Shown: positions 14,301-29,388 of the stretch, piece by piece
Position numbering within the stretch: position 1 is the first letter of the stretch
Layout of the letters: every line of letters begins with the position of its first letter
Assembly: GCA_004026145.2 (NCBI GenBank)
Contig: CP034989.1
Location: 8,855,261 to 8,919,260, forward strand
Direction: 5' to 3'
Source of the DNA: Takifugu bimaculatus
Taxonomy: Eukaryota; Chordata; Actinopteri; Tetraodontiformes; Tetraodontidae
DNA length: 64,000 nucleotides
Position numbers and translations under genes: made by a program
Notes under the pieces: model-generated
Database searches by the model: none
The model's input: only the letters and a program-made list of their open reading frames with translations
What the model was told of the DNA's origin: nothing

Positions 14301-17085
14301 GGTGCTGATTTATAAGCTGTCGTCCGATCCTCTTTCCCACCATACAGTAATTTCTAAAGAGGATACTTGGTCCTAAAAATTGTGATGCAATGCATGACAG
14401 TCACCACGGTAAAACCAAAAACATGTGTGTTGAAAGTCACGCCTGGATTCGAACCAACAACCTTCCGCAAAAGAGGACAGTGGCTTAAACCACTGAGCTA
14501 TGCAGTCACACTGACCCACTGCAAAGAGGTCATATATGGTTCAAAAAAGCCATAATTTGAATATCATCTGTGGATGTGATTTCTGTGTCAACACAAATTC
14601 CATATTTCCACAGCATGTGAAGAAAAACATCTCCATGAAGAATATTTAATTATTGTTTTTTTAAAACCATATATGACCTCTCTTTGCTGTGGCTCAGTGT
14701 GACCTCGTAGGTCAGCGGATTAAGCCACTGACTTTTTTGCCGGAGGTTGTTGGTTCGAACCCAGGACGGAGTTTGGTTTGAAGAATCAATATTCTTCACA
14801 CATATGTTTGTTTGTTTTTATATATATCAATTATATAACTTTTTCCCTTTTTAGTTTGTGATTCATTGCTGGAATAGTTACAGGGGTGCTGATTTATAAG
14901 CTGTCGTCCAATTCTCTTTGCCACCATACAGTAATTTCTAAAGAGGATACTTGGTCCTAAAAATTGTGATGCAATGCATGACAGTCACCACGGTAAAACC
15001 AAAAACATATGTGTGGAAAGTCACGCCTGGATTCGAACCAACAACCTTCTGCAAAAGAGGACAGTGGCTTAAACCACTGAGCTATGCAGTCACACTGACC
15101 CACTGCAAAGAGGTCATATATGGTTCAAAAAAGCCATAATTTGAATATCATCTGTGGATGTGATTTCTGTGTCAACACAAATTCCATATTTCCACAGCAT
15201 GTGAAGAAAAACATCTCCGTGAAGAATATTTAATCATGGCTTTTTTAAAACCATATATGACCTCTCTTTGCTGTGGCTCAGTGTGACCTCGTAGGTCAGT
15301 GGTTTAAGCCACTCACTTTTTTGCCGGAGGTTGTTGGTTCGAATCCAGGACGGAGTTTGGTTTGAAAAATCAATATTCTTCACACATATGTTTTTGGTTT
15401 TTTTATACATCAATTATATAACTTTTTCCCTTTTTAGTTTGTGATTCATTGCTGGAATAGTTACAGGGGTGCTGATTTATAAGATGTTGTCCGATCCTCT
15501 TTCCCACCATACAGTAATTTCTAAAGAGGATACTTGGTCCTAAAAATTGTGATGCAATGCATGACAGTCACCACGGTAGAACCAAAAACATGTGTGTGAA
15601 GAATATTGATTTTTCGAACCAAACTCCGGCCTGGATTCGAACCAACAACCTTCCGCAAAAGAAGACAGTGGCTTAAACCACTGAGCTATGCAGTCACCCT
15701 GACTCATTGCAAAGAGGTCATATATGGTTCAAAAAAGCCATAATTTGAATATCATCTGTGGATGTGATTTCTGTGTCAACGCAAATTCCATATTTCCACA
15801 GCACGTGAAGAAAAACATCTCTGTGAAGAATATTTAATCATGGCTTTTTTAAAACCATATATGACCTCCCTTTGCTGTTGCTCAGTGTGACCTCATAGGT
15901 CAGTGGTTTAAGCCACTGACTTTTTTGCCGGCGGTTGTTGGTTCGAATCCAGGCTGGAGTTTGGTTTGAAAAATCAATATTCTTCACACATGTTTTTGTT
16001 TTTTTATAACCAAAAACCAATATATAACTTTTTCCCTTTTTAGTTTGTTTAATCATGGCTTTTTTAAAACCATATATGACCTCTCTTTGCTGTGGCTCAG
16101 CGTGACCTCATAGGTTAGTGGTTTAAGCCACTGACTTTTTTGCCGGCGGTTGTTGGTTCGAATCCAGGCCGGAGTTTGGTTTGAAAAATCAATATTCTTC
16201 ACACATATGTTTTTGGTTTTTTTATACATCAATTATATAACTTTTTCCGTTTTTAGTTTGTGATTCATTGCTGGAATAGTTACAGGGGTGCTGATTTATA
16301 AGCTGTCGTCCGATCCTCTTTCCCACCATACAGTAATTTCTAAAGAGGATACTTGGTCCTAAAAATTGTGATGCAATGCATGACAGTCACCACGGTAAAA
16401 CCAAAAACATGTGTGTTGAAAGTCACGCCTGGATTCGAACCAACAACCTTCCGCAAAAGAGGACAGTGGCTTAAACCACTGAGCTATGTAGTCACACTGA
16501 CCCACTGCAAAGAGGTCATATATGGTTCAAAAAAGCCATAATTTGAATATCATCTGTGGATGTGATTTCTGTGTCAACACAAATTCCATATTTCCACAGC
16601 ATGTGAAGAAAAACATCTCCATGAAGAATATTTAATTATTGTTTTTTTAAAACCATATATGACCTCTCTTTGCTGTGGCTCAGTGTGACCTCGTAGGTCA
16701 GCGGATTAAGCCACTGACTTTTTTGCCGGAGGTTGTTGGTTCGAACCCAGGACGGAGTTTGGTTTGAAGAATCAATATTCTTCACACATATGTTTGTTTG
16801 TTTTTATATATATCAATTATATAACTTTTTCCCTTTTTAGTTTGTGATTCATTGCTGGAATAGTTACAGGGGTGCTGATTTATAAGCTGTCGTCCAATTC
16901 TCTTTGCCACCATACAGTAATTTCTAAAGAGGATACTTGGTCCTAAAAATTGTGATGCAATGCATGACAGTCACCACGGTAAAACCAAAAACATTTGTGT
17001 GGAAAGTCACGCCTGGATTCGAACCAACAACCTTCTGCAAAAGAGGACAGTGGCTTAAACCACTGAGCTATGCAGTCACACTGAC
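11341..17085. repeat. higher-order repeat block, copy 2 (~5.74 kb)
   Basis: This block repeats the preceding one at a constant 5742-5743 bp offset, including the truncated units near 14018 and 16004. The nearly unchanged spacing points to recent block duplication by unequal exchange, or to assembly duplication. A shorter 1986 bp offset is nested inside both blocks (for example 8110 to 10096 and 13852 to 15838). Confidence 0.75.
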
Positions 17086-20000
17086 CCACTGCAAAGAGGT
17101 CATATATGGTTCAAAAAAGCCATAATTTGAATATCATCTGTGGATGTGATTTCTGTGTCAACACAAATTCCATATTTCCACAGCACGTGAAGAAAAAAAT
17201 CTCTGTGAAGAATATTTAATCATGGCTTTTTTAAAACCATATATGACCTCTCTTTGCTACGGCTCAGTGTGACCTCATAGGTCAGTGGATTAAGCCACTG
17301 ACTTTTTTGCCGGCGGTTGTTGGTTCGAATCCAGGCCGGAGTTTGGTTTGAAAAATCAATATTCTTCACACATATGTTTTTGGTTTTTTTATACATCAAT
17401 TATATAACTTTTTCCCTTTTTAGTTTGTGATTCATTGCTGGAATAGTTACAGGGGTGCTGATTTATAAGCTGTCGTCCGATCCTCTTTCCCACCATACAG
17501 TAATTTCTAAAGAGGATACTTGGTCCTAAAAATTGTGATGCAATGCATGACAGTCACCACGGTAAAACCGAAAACATGTGTGTAAAAAGTCACGCCTGCA
17601 TTCGAACCAACAACCTTCCGCAAAAGAAAATAGTGGCTTAAACCACTGAGCTATGCAGTCACACTGACCCACTGCAAAGAGGTCATATATGGTTCAAAAA
17701 AGCCATAATTTGAATATCATCTGTGGATGTGATTTCTGTGTCAACACAAATTCCATATTTCCACAGCATGTGAAGAAAAACATCTCCGTGAAGAATATTT
17801 AATCATGGCTTTTTTAAAACCATATATGACCTCTCTTTGCTGTGGCTCAGTGTGACCTCGTAGGGCAGCGGATTAAGCCACTGACTTTTTTGCCGGAGGT
17901 TGTTGGTTCGAATCCAGGACGGAGTTTGGTTTGAAGAATCAATATTCTTCACACATATGTTTGTTTGTTTTTATATATATCAATTATATAACTTTTTCCC
18001 TTTTTAGTTTGTGATTCATTGCTGGAATAGTTACAGGGGTGCTGATTTATAAGCTGTCGTCCAATTCTCTTTGCCACCATACAGTAATTTCAAAAGAGGA
18101 TACTTGGTCCTAAAAATTGTGATGCAATGCATGACAGTCACCACGGTAAAACCAAAAACATATGTGTGAAAAGTCACGCCTGGATTCGAACCAACAACCT
18201 TCTGCAAAAGAGGACAGTGGCTTAAACCTACTGAGCTATGCAGTCACACTGACCCACTGCAAAGAGGTCATATATGGTTCAAAAAAGCCATAATTTGAAT
18301 ATCATCTGTGGATGTGATTTCTGTGTCAACACAAATTCCATATTTCCACAGCACGTGAAGAAAAAAATCTCTGTGAAGAATATTTAATCATGGCTTTTTT
18401 AAAACCATATATGACCTCTCTTTGCTACGGCTCAGTGTGACCTCATAGGTCAGCGGATTAAGCCACTGACTTTTTTGCCGGAGGTTGTTGGTTCGAATCC
18501 AGGACGGAGTTTGGTTTGAAGAATCAATATTCTTCACACATATGTTTGTTTGTTTTTATATATATCAATTATATAACTTTTTCCCTTTTTAGTTTGTGAT
18601 TCATTGCTGGAATAGTTACAGGGGTGCTGATTTATAAGCTGTCGTCCAATTCTCTTTGCCACCATACAGTAATTTCAAAAGAGGATACTTGGTCCTAAAA
18701 ATTGTGATGCAATGCATGACAGTCACCACGGTAAAACCAAAAACATATGTGTGAAAAGTCACGCCTGGATTCGAACCAACAACCTTCTGCAAAAGAGGAC
18801 AGTGGCTTAAACCACTGAGCTATGCAGTCACACTGACCCACTGCAAAGAGGTCATATATGGTTCAAAAAAGCCATAATTTGAATATCATCTGTGGATGTG
18901 ATTTCTGTGTCAACACAAATTCCATATTTCCACAGCACGTGAAGAAAAAAATCTCTGTGAAGAATATTTAATCATGGCTTTTTTAAAACCATATATGACC
19001 TCTCTTTGCTATGGCTCAGTGTGACCTCATAGGTCAGTGGTTTAAGCCACTGACTTTTTTGCCGGCGGTTGTTGGTTCGAATCCAGGCCGGAGTTTGGTT
19101 TGAAAAATCAATATTCTTCACACATATGTTTTTGGTTTTTTTATACATCAATTATATAACTTTTTCCCTTTTTAGTTTGTGATTCATTGCTGGAATAGTT
19201 ACAGGGGTGCTGATTTATAAGCTGTCGTCCAATCCTCTTTCCCACCATACAGTAATTTCTAAAGAGGATACTTGGTCCTAAAAATTGTGATGCAATGCAT
19301 GACAGTCACCACGGTAAAACCAAAAACATGTGTGTTGAAAGTCACGCCTGGATTCGAACCAACAACCTTCCGCAAAAGAGGACAGTGGCTTAAACCACTG
19401 AGCTATGCAGTCAGACTGACCCACAGCAAAGAGGTCATATATGGTTCAAAAAAGCCATAATTTGAATATCATCTGTGGATGTGATTTCTGTGTCAACACA
19501 AATTCCATATTTCCACAGCATGTGAAGAAAAACATCTCCATGAAGAATATTTAATTATTGTTTTTTTAAAACCATATATGACCTCTCTTTGCTGTGGCTC
19601 AGTGTGACCTCGTAGGTCAGCGGATTAAGCCACTGACTTCTTTGCCGGAGGTTGTTGGTTCGAATCCAGGACGGAGTTTGGTTTGAAGAATCAATATTCT
19701 TCACACATATGTTTGTTTGTTTTTATATATATCAATTATATAACTTTTTCCCTTTTTAGTTTGTGATTCATTGCTGGAATAGTTACAGGGGTGCTGATTT
19801 ATAAGCTGTCGTCCAATTCTCTTTGCCACCATACAGTAATTTCAAAAGAGGATACTTGGTCCTAAAAATTGTGATGCAATGCATGACAGTCACCACGGTA
19901 AAACCAAAAACATATGTGTGAAAAGTCACACCTGGATTCGAACCAACAACCTTCTGCAAAAGAGGACAGTGGCTTAAACCACTGAGCTATGCAGTCACAC

Positions 20001-23000
20001 TGACCCACTGCAAAGAGGTCATATATGGTTCAAAAAAGCCATAATTTGAATATCATCTGTGGATGTGATTTCTGTGTCAACACAAATTCCATATTTCCAC
20101 AGCACGTGAAGAAAAAAATCTCTGTGAAGAATATTTAATCATGGCTTTTTTAAAACCATATATGACCTCTCTTTGCTACGGCTCAGTGTGACCTCATAGG
20201 TCAGTGGTTTAAGCCACTGACTTTTTTGCCGGCGGTTGTTGGTTCGAATCCAGGCCGGAGTTTGGTTTGAAAAATCAATATTCTTCACACATATGTTTTT
20301 GGTTTTTTTATACATCAATTATATAACTTTTTCCCTTTTTAGTTTGTGATTCATTGCTGGAATAGTTACAGGGGTGCTGATTTATAAGCTGTCGTCCGAT
20401 CCTCTTTCCCACCATACACTAATTTCTAAAGAGGATACTTGGTCCTAAAAATTGTGATGCAATGCATGACAGTCACCACGGTAAAACCGAAAACATGTGT
20501 GTAAAAAGTCACGCCTGCATTCGAACCAACAACCTTCCGCAAAAGAAAATAGTGGCTTAAACCACTGAGCTATGCAGTCACGCTGACCCACTGCAAAGAG
20601 GTCATATATGGTTCAAAAAAGCCATAATTTGAATATCATCTGTGGATGTGATTTCTGTGTCAACACAAATTCCATATTTCCACAGCATGTGAAGAAAAAC
20701 ATCTCCATGAAGAATATTTAATTATTGTTTTTTTAAAACCATATATGACCTCTCTTTGCTGTGGCTCAGTGTGACCTCGTAGGTCAGCGGATTAAGCCAC
20801 TGACTTTTTTGCCGGAGGTTGTTGGTTCGAATCCAGGACGGAGTTTGGTTTGAAGAATCAATATTCTTCACACATATGTTTGTTTGTTTTTATATATATC
20901 AATTATATAACTTTTTCCCTTTTTAGTTTGTGATTCATTGCTGGAATAGTTACAGGGGTGCTGATTTATAAGCTGTCGTCCAATTCTCTTTGCCACCATA
21001 CACTAATTTCTAAAGAGGATACTTGGTCCTAAAAATTGTGATGCAATGCATGACAGTCACCACGGTAAAACCAAAAACATATGTGTGAAAAGTCACGCCT
21101 GGATTCGAACCAACAACCTTCTGCAAAAGAGGACAGTGGCTTAAACCACTGAGCTATGCAGTCACACTGTCCCACTGCAAAGAGGTCATATATGGTTCAA
21201 AAAAGCCATAATTTGAATATCATCTGTGGATGTGATTTCTGTGTCAACACAAATTCCATATTTCCACAGCACGTGAAGAAAAAAATCTCTGTGAAGAATA
21301 TTTAATCATGGCTTTTTTAAAACCATATATGACCTCTCTTTGCTACGGCTCAGTGTGACCTCATAGGTCAGTGGTTTAAGCCACTGACTTTTTTGCCGGC
21401 GGTTGTTGGTTCGAATCCAGGCCGGAGTTTGGTTTGAAAAATCAATATTCTTCACACATATGTTTTTGGTTTTTTTATACATCAATTATATAACTTTTTC
21501 CCTTTTTAGTTTGTGATTCATTGCTGGAATAGTTACAGGGGTGCTGATTTATAAGCTGTCGTCCGATCCTCTTTCCCACCATACACTAATTTCTAAAGAG
21601 GATACTTGGTCCTAAAAATTGTGATGCAATGCATGACAGTCACTACGGTAAAACCGAAAACATGTGTGTAAAAAGTCACGCCTGCATTCGAACCAACAAC
21701 CTTCCGCAAAAGAAAATAGTGGCTTAAACCACTGAGCTATGCAGTCACACTGACCCACTGCAAAGAGGTCATATATGGTTCAAAAAACCCATAATTTGAA
21801 TATCATCTGTGGATGTGATTTCTGTGTCAACACAAATTCCATATTTCCACAGCATGTGAAGAAAAACATCTCCGTGAAGAATATTTAATCATGGCTTTTT
21901 TAAAACCATATATGACCTCTCTTTGCTATGGTTCAGTGTGGACTCGTAGGTCAGTGGATTAAGCCACTGACTTTTTTGCCGGAGGTTGTTGGTTCGAATC
22001 CAGGACGGAGTTTGGTTTGAACAATCAATATTCTTCACACATATGTTTTTGTTTTTTTTATACATCAATTATATAACTTTTTCCCTTTTTAGTTTGTGAT
22101 TCATTGCTGGAATAGTTACAGGGGTGCTGATTTATAAGCTGTCGTCCGATCCTCTTTCCCACCATACAGTAATTTCTAAAGAGGATACTTGGTCCTAAAA
22201 ATTGTGATGCAATGCATGACAGTCACCACGGTAAAACCAAAAACATGTGTGTGAAGAATATTGATTTTTCAAACCAAACTCCGGCCTGGATTCGAACCAA
22301 CAACCTTCCGCAAAAGAAGACAGTGGCTTAAACCACTGACCTATGCAGTCGCACTGACCCACTGCAAAGAGGTCATATATGGTTCAAAAAAGCCATAATT
22401 TGAATATCATCTGTGGATGTGATTTCTGTGTCAACGCAAATTCCATATTTCCACAGCACGTGAAGAAAAACATCTCTGTGAAGAATATTTAATCATGGCT
22501 TTTTTAAAACCATATATGACCTCTCTTTGCTGTGGTTCCATGTGACCTCATAGGTCAGTGGTTTAAGCCACTGACTTTTTTGCCGGAGGTTGTTGGTTCG
22601 AATCCAGGCCTGAATTTGGTTTGAAAAATCAATGTTCTTCACACATATGTTTTTGTTTTTTTATACATCAATTATATAACTTTTTCCCTTTTTAGTTTGT
22701 GATTCATTGCTGGAATAGTTACAGGGGTGCTGATTTATAAGCTGTCGTCCGATCCTCTTTCCCACCATACAGTAATTTCTTAAGAGGATACTTGGTCCTA
22801 AAAATTGTGATGCAATGCATGACAGTCACCACGGTAAAACCGAAAACATGTGTGTAAAAAGTCACGCCTGCATTCGAACCAACAACCTTCCGCAAAAGAA
22901 AATAGTGGCTTAAACCACTGAGCTATGCAGTCACGCTGACCCACTGCAAAGAGGTCATATATGGTTCAAAAAAGCCATAATTTGAATATCATCTGTGGAT

Positions 23001-26000
23001 GTGATTTCTGTGTCAACACAAATTCCATATTTCCACAGCATGTGAAGAAAAACATCTCCATGAAGAATATTTAATTATTGTTTTTTTAAAACCATATATG
23101 ACCTCTCTTTGCTGTGGCTCAGTGTGACCTCGTAGGTCAGTGGATTAAGCCACTGACTTTTTTGCCGGAGGTTGTTGGTTCGAATCCAGGACGGAGTTTG
23201 GTTTGAAGAATCAATATTCTTCACACATATGTTTGTTTGTTTTTATATATATCAATTATATAACTTTTTCCCTTTTTAGTTTGTGATTCATTGCTGGAAT
23301 AGTTACAGGGGTGCTGATTTATAAGCTGTCGTCCAATTCTCTTTGCCACCATACAGTAATTTCTAAAGAGGATACTTGGTCCTAAAAATTGTGATGCAAT
23401 GCATGACAGTCACCACGGTAAAACCAAAAACATATGTGTGAAAAGTCACGCCTGGATTCGAACCAACAACCTTCTGCAAAAGAGGACAGTGGCTTAAACC
23501 ACTGAGCTATGCAGTCACTCTGACCCACTGCAAAGAGGTCATATATGGTTCAAAAAAGCCATAATTTGAATATCATCTGTGGATGTGATTTCTGTGTCAA
23601 CACAAATTCCATATTTCCACAGCACGTGAAGCAAAACATCTCTGTGAAGAATATTTAATCGTGGCGTTTTTAAAACCATATATGACCTCTCTTTGCTTTG
23701 GTTCCATGTGACCTCATAGGTCAGTGGTTTAAGCCACTGACTTTTTTGCCGGAGGTTGTTGGTTCGAATCCAGGCCTGAATTTGGTTTGAAAAATCAATA
23801 TTCTTCACACATATGTTTTTGTTTTTTTATACATCAATTATATAACTTTTTCCCTTTTTAGTTTGTGATTCATTGCTGGAATAGTTACAGGGGTGCTGAT
23901 TTATAAGCTGTCGTCCGATTCTCTTTCCCACCATACACTAATTTCTAAAGAGGATACTTGGTCCTAAAAATTGTGATGCAATGCATGACAGTCACCACGG
24001 TGAAACCGAGAACATGTGTGTGAAGAATATTGATTCTTCAAACCAAAGTCACGCCTGGATTCGAACCAACAACCTTCCGCAAAAGAGGACAGTGGCTTAA
24101 ACCACTGAGCTATGCAGTCACACTGACCCACTGCAAAGAGGTCATATATGGTTCAAAAAAGCCATAATTTGAATATCATCTGTGGATGTGATTTCTGTGT
24201 CAACACAAATTCCATATTTCCACAGCATGTGAAGAAAAACATCTCTGTGAAGAATATTTATTCATGGCTTTTTTAAAACCATATATGACCTCCCTTTGCT
24301 GTTGCTCAGTGTGACCTCATAGGTCAGTGGTTTAAACCACTGACTTTTTTGCCGGAGGTTGTTGGTTCGAATCCAGGCCGGAGTTTGGTTTGAAGAATCA
24401 ATATTCTTCACACATATGTTTTTGTTTTTTTATACATCAATTATATAACTTTTTCCCTTTTTAGTTTGTGATTCATTGCTGGAATAGTTACAGGGGTGCT
24501 GATTTATAAGCTGTCGTCCGATCCTCTTTCCCACCATACAGTAATTTCTAAAGAGGATACTTGGTCCTAAAAATTGTGATGCAATGCATGACATTCACCA
24601 CGGTAAAACCAAAAACATATGTGTGAAGAATATTGATTCTTCAAACCAAAGTCACGCCTGGATTCGAACCCACAACCTTCCGCAAAAGAAGACAGTGGCT
24701 TAAACCACTGACCTATGCAGTCACACTGACCCACTGCAAAGAGGTCATATATGGTTCAAAAAAGCCATAATTTGAATATCATCTGTGGATGTGATTTCTG
24801 TGTCAACACAAATTCCATATTTCCACAGCACGTGAAGAAAAACATCTCTGTGAAGAATATTTAATCATGGCTTTTTTAAAACCATATATGACCTCTCTTT
24901 GCTGTGGTTCAGTGTGACCTCATAGCTCAGTGGTTTAAGCCACTCACTTTTTTGCCGGAGGTTGTTGGTTCGAATCCAGGACGGAGTTTGGTTTGAAAAA
25001 TCAATATTCTTCACACATATGTTTTTTTTTTTTTTATACATCAATTATATAACTTTTTCCCTTTTTAGTTTGTGATTCATTGCTGGAATAGTTACAGGGG
25101 TGCTGATTTATAAGCTGTTGTCCGATCCTCTTTCCCACCACACAGTAATTTCTAAAGAGGATACTTGGTCCTAAAAATTGTGATGCAATGCATGACAGTC
25201 ACCACGGTAGAACCAAAAACATGTGTGTGAAGAATATTGATTTTTCGAACCAAACTCCGGCCTGGATTCGAACCAACAACCTTCCGCAAAAGAAGACAGT
25301 GGCTTAAACCACTGAGCTATGCAGTCACCCTGACTCATTGCAAAGAGGTCATATATGGTTCAAAAAAGCCATAATTTGAATATCATCTGTGGATGTGATT
25401 TCTGTGTCAACGCAAATTCCATATTTCCACAGCACGTGAAGAAAAACATCTCTGTGAAGAATATTTAATCATGGCTTTTTTAAAACCATATATGACCTCC
25501 CTTTGCTATTGCTCAGTGTGACCTCATAGGTCAGTGGTTTAAGCCACTGACTTTTTTGCCGGCGGTTGTTGGTTCGAATCCAGGCTGGAGTTTGGTTTGA
25601 AAAATCAATATTCTTCACACATGTTTTTGTTTTTTTATAACCAAAAACCAATATATAACTTTTTCCCTTTTTAGTTTGTTTAATCATGGCTTTTTTAAAA
25701 CCATATATGACCTCTCTTTGCTGTGGCTCAGTGTGACCTCATAGGTTAGTGGTTTAAGCCACTGACTTTTTTGCCGGCGGTTGTTGGTTCGAATCCAGGC
25801 CGGAGTTTGGTTTGAAAAATCAATATTCTTCACACATATGTTTTTGTTTTTTTATACATCAATTATATAACTTTTTCCCTTTTTAGTTTGTGATTCATTG
25901 CTGGAATAGTTACAGGGGTGCTGATTTATAAGCTGTCGTCCGATTCTCTTTCCCACCATACACTAATTTCTAAAGAGGATACTTGGTCCTAAAAATTGTG

Positions 26001-29000
26001 ATGCAATGCATGACAGTCACCACGGTAAAACCAAAAACATGTGTGTTGAAAGTCACGCCTGGATTCGAACCAACAACCTTCCGCAAAAGAGGACAGTGGC
26101 TTAAACCACTGAGCTATGCAGTCACACTGACCCACTGCAAAGAGGTCATATATGGTTCAAAAAAGCCATAATTTGAATATCATCTGTGGATGTGATTTCT
26201 GTGTCAACACAAATTCCATATTTCCACAGCATGTGAAGAAAAACATCTCCATGAAGAATATTTAATTATTGTTTTTTTAAAACCATATATGACCTCTCTT
26301 TGCTGTGGCTCAGTGTGACCTCGTAGGTCAGCGGATTAAGCCACTGACTTTTTTGCCGGAGGTTGTTGGTTCGAATCCAGGACGGAGTTTGGTTTGAAGA
26401 ATCAATATTCTTCACACATATGTTTGTTTGTTTTTATATATATCAATTATATAACTTTTTCCCTTTTTAGTTTGTGATTCATTGCTGGAATAGTTACAGG
26501 GGTGCTGATTTATAAGCTGTCGTCCAATTCTCTTTGCCACCATACAGTAATTTCTAAAGAGGATACTTGGTCCTAAAAATTGTGATGCAATGCATGACAG
26601 TCACCACGGTAAAACCAAAAACATATGTGTGAAAAGTCACGCCTGGATTCGAACCAACAACCTTCTGCAAAAGAGGACAGTGGCTTAAACCACTGAGCTA
26701 TGCAGTCACTCTGACCCACTGCAAAGAGGTCATATATGGTTCAAAAAAGCCATAATTTGAATATCATCTGTGGATGTGATTTCTGTGTCAACACAAATTC
26801 CATATTTCCACAGCACGTGAAGCAAAACATCTCTGTGAAGAATATTTAATCGTGGCGTTTTTAAAACCATATATGACCTCTCTTTGCTTTGGTTCCATGT
26901 GACCTCATAGGTCAGTGGTTTAAGCCACTGACTTTTTTGCCGGAGGTTGTTGGTTCGAATCCAGGCCTGAATTTGGTTTGAAAAATCAATATTCTTCACA
27001 CATATGTTTTTGTTTTTTTATACATCAATTATATAACTTTTTCCCTTTTTAGTTTGTGATTCATTGCTGGAATAGTTACAGGGGTGCTGATTTATAAGCT
27101 GTCGTCCGATTCTCTTTCCCACCATACACTAATTTCTAAAGAGGATACTTGGTCCTAAAAATTGTGATGCAATGCATGACAGTCACCACGGTGAAACCGA
27201 AAACATATGTGTGAAGAATATTGATTCTTCAAACCAAAGTCACGCCTGGATTCGAACCAACAACCTTCCGCAAAAGTGGACAGTGGCTTAAACCACTGAG
27301 CTATGCAGTCACACTGACCCACTGCAAAGAGGTCATATATGGTTCAAAAAAGCCATAATTTGAATATCATCTGTGGATGTGATTTCTGTGTCAACACAAA
27401 TTCCATATTTCCACAGCATGTGAAGAAAAACATCTCTGTGAAGAATATTTATTCATGGCTTTTTTAAAACCATATATGACCTCCCTTTGCTGTTGCTCAG
27501 TGTGACCTCATAGGTCAGTGGTTTAAACCACTGACTTTTTTGCCGGAGGTTGTTGGTTCGAATCCAGGCCGGAGTTTGGTTTGAAGAATCAATATTCTTC
27601 ACACATATGTTTTTTTTTTTTTTTATACATCAATTATATAACTTTTTCCCTTTTTAGTTTGTGATTCATTGCTGGAATAGTTACAGGGGTGCTGATTTAT
27701 AAGCTGTCGTCCGATCCTCTTTCCCACCATACAGTAATTTCTAAAGAGGATACTTGGTCCTAAAAATTGTGATGCAATGCATGACATTCACCACGGTAAA
27801 ACCAAAAACATATGTGTGAAGAATATTGATTCTTCAAACCAAAGTCACGCCTGGATTCGAACCCACAACCTTCCGCAAAAGAAGACAGTGGCTTAAACCA
27901 CTGACCTATGCAGTCACACTGGCCCACTGCAAAGAGGTCATATATGGTTCAAAAAAGCCATAATTTGAATATCATCTGTGGATGTGATTTCTGTGTCAAC
28001 ACAAATTCCATATTTCCACAGCACGTGAAGAAAAACATCTCTGTGAAGAATATTTAATCATGGCTTTTTTAAAACCATATATGACCTCTCTTTGCTGTGG
28101 TTCAGTGTGACCTCATAGGTCAGTGGTTTAAGCCACTCACTTTTTTGCCGGAGGTTGTTGGTTCGAATCCAGGACGGAGTTTGGTTTGAAAAATCAATAT
28201 TCTTCACACATATGTTTTGTTTTTTTTTATACATCAATTATATAACTTTTTCCCTTTTTAGTTTGTGATTCATTGCTGGAATAGTTACAGGGGTGCTGAT
28301 TTATAAGCTGTTGTCCGATCCTCTTTCCCACCATACAGTAATTTCTAAAGAGGATACTTGGTCCTAAAAATTGTGATGCAATGCATGACAGTCACCACGG
28401 TAGAACCAAAAACATGTGTGTGAAGAATATTGATTTTTCGAACCAAACTCCGGCCTGGATTCGAACCAACAACCTTCCGCAAAAGAAGACAGTGGCTTAA
28501 ACCACTGAGCTATGCAGTCACCCTGACTCATTGCAAAGAGGTCATATATGGTTCAAAAAAGCCATAATTTGAATATCATCTGTGGATGTGATTTCTGTGT
28601 CAACGCAAATTCCATATTTCCACAGCACGTGAAGAAAAACATCTCTGTGAAGAATATTTAATCATGGCTTTTTTAAAACCATATATGACCTCCCTTTGCT
28701 GTTGCTCAGTGTGACCTCATAGGTCAGTGGTTTAAGCCACTGACTTTTTTGCCGGAGGTTGTTGGTTCGAATCCAGGCCGGAGTTTGGTTTGAAGAATCA
28801 ATCTTCTTCACACATATGTTTTTGTTTTTTTATACATCAATTATATAACTTTTTCCCTTTTTAGTTTGTGATTCATTGCTGGAATAGTTACAGGGGTGCT
28901 GATTTATAAGCTGTCGTCCGATCCTCTTTCCCACCATACAGTAATTTCTAAAGAGGATACTTGGTCCTAAAAATTGTGATGCAATGCATGACATTCACCA

Positions 29001-29315
29001 CGGTAAAACCAAAAACATATGTGTGAAGAATATTGATTCTTCAAACCAAAGTCACGCCTGGATTCGAACCCACAACCTTCCGCAAAAGAAGACAGTGGCT
29101 TAAACCACTGACCTATGCAGTCACACTGACCCACTGCAAAGAGGTCATATATGGTTCAAAAAAGCCATAATTTGAATATCATCTGTGGATGTGATTTCTG
29201 TGTCAACACAAATTCCATATTTCCACAGCACGTGAAGAAAAACATCTCTGTGAAGAATATTTAATCATGGCTTTTTTAAAACCATATATGACCTCTCTTT
29301 GCTGTGGTTCAGTGT

Positions 29316-29388
29316 GACCTCATAGCTCAGTGGTTTAAGCCACTCACTTTTTTGCCGGAGGTTGTTGGTTCGAATCCAGGACGGAGTT
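29316..29388 (+). other. tRNA-like module, plus orientation (best A box copy)
   Basis: Box A TAGCTCAGTGG sits at 29323-29333 and box B GGTTCGAATCC at 29367-29377. Their 44 nt start-to-start spacing is that of a real tRNA gene. The modules are therefore tRNA-derived, as in SINE heads. It is not a working tRNA gene: the anticodon-stem positions do not pair, the D-arm is replaced by a stronger CAGTGG/CCACTG hairpin, the acceptor ends match poorly, and a T6 run (a Pol III terminator) lies between the two boxes. Most other copies read TAGGTCAGTGG or TAGGTCAGCGG in box A. Confidence 0.6.
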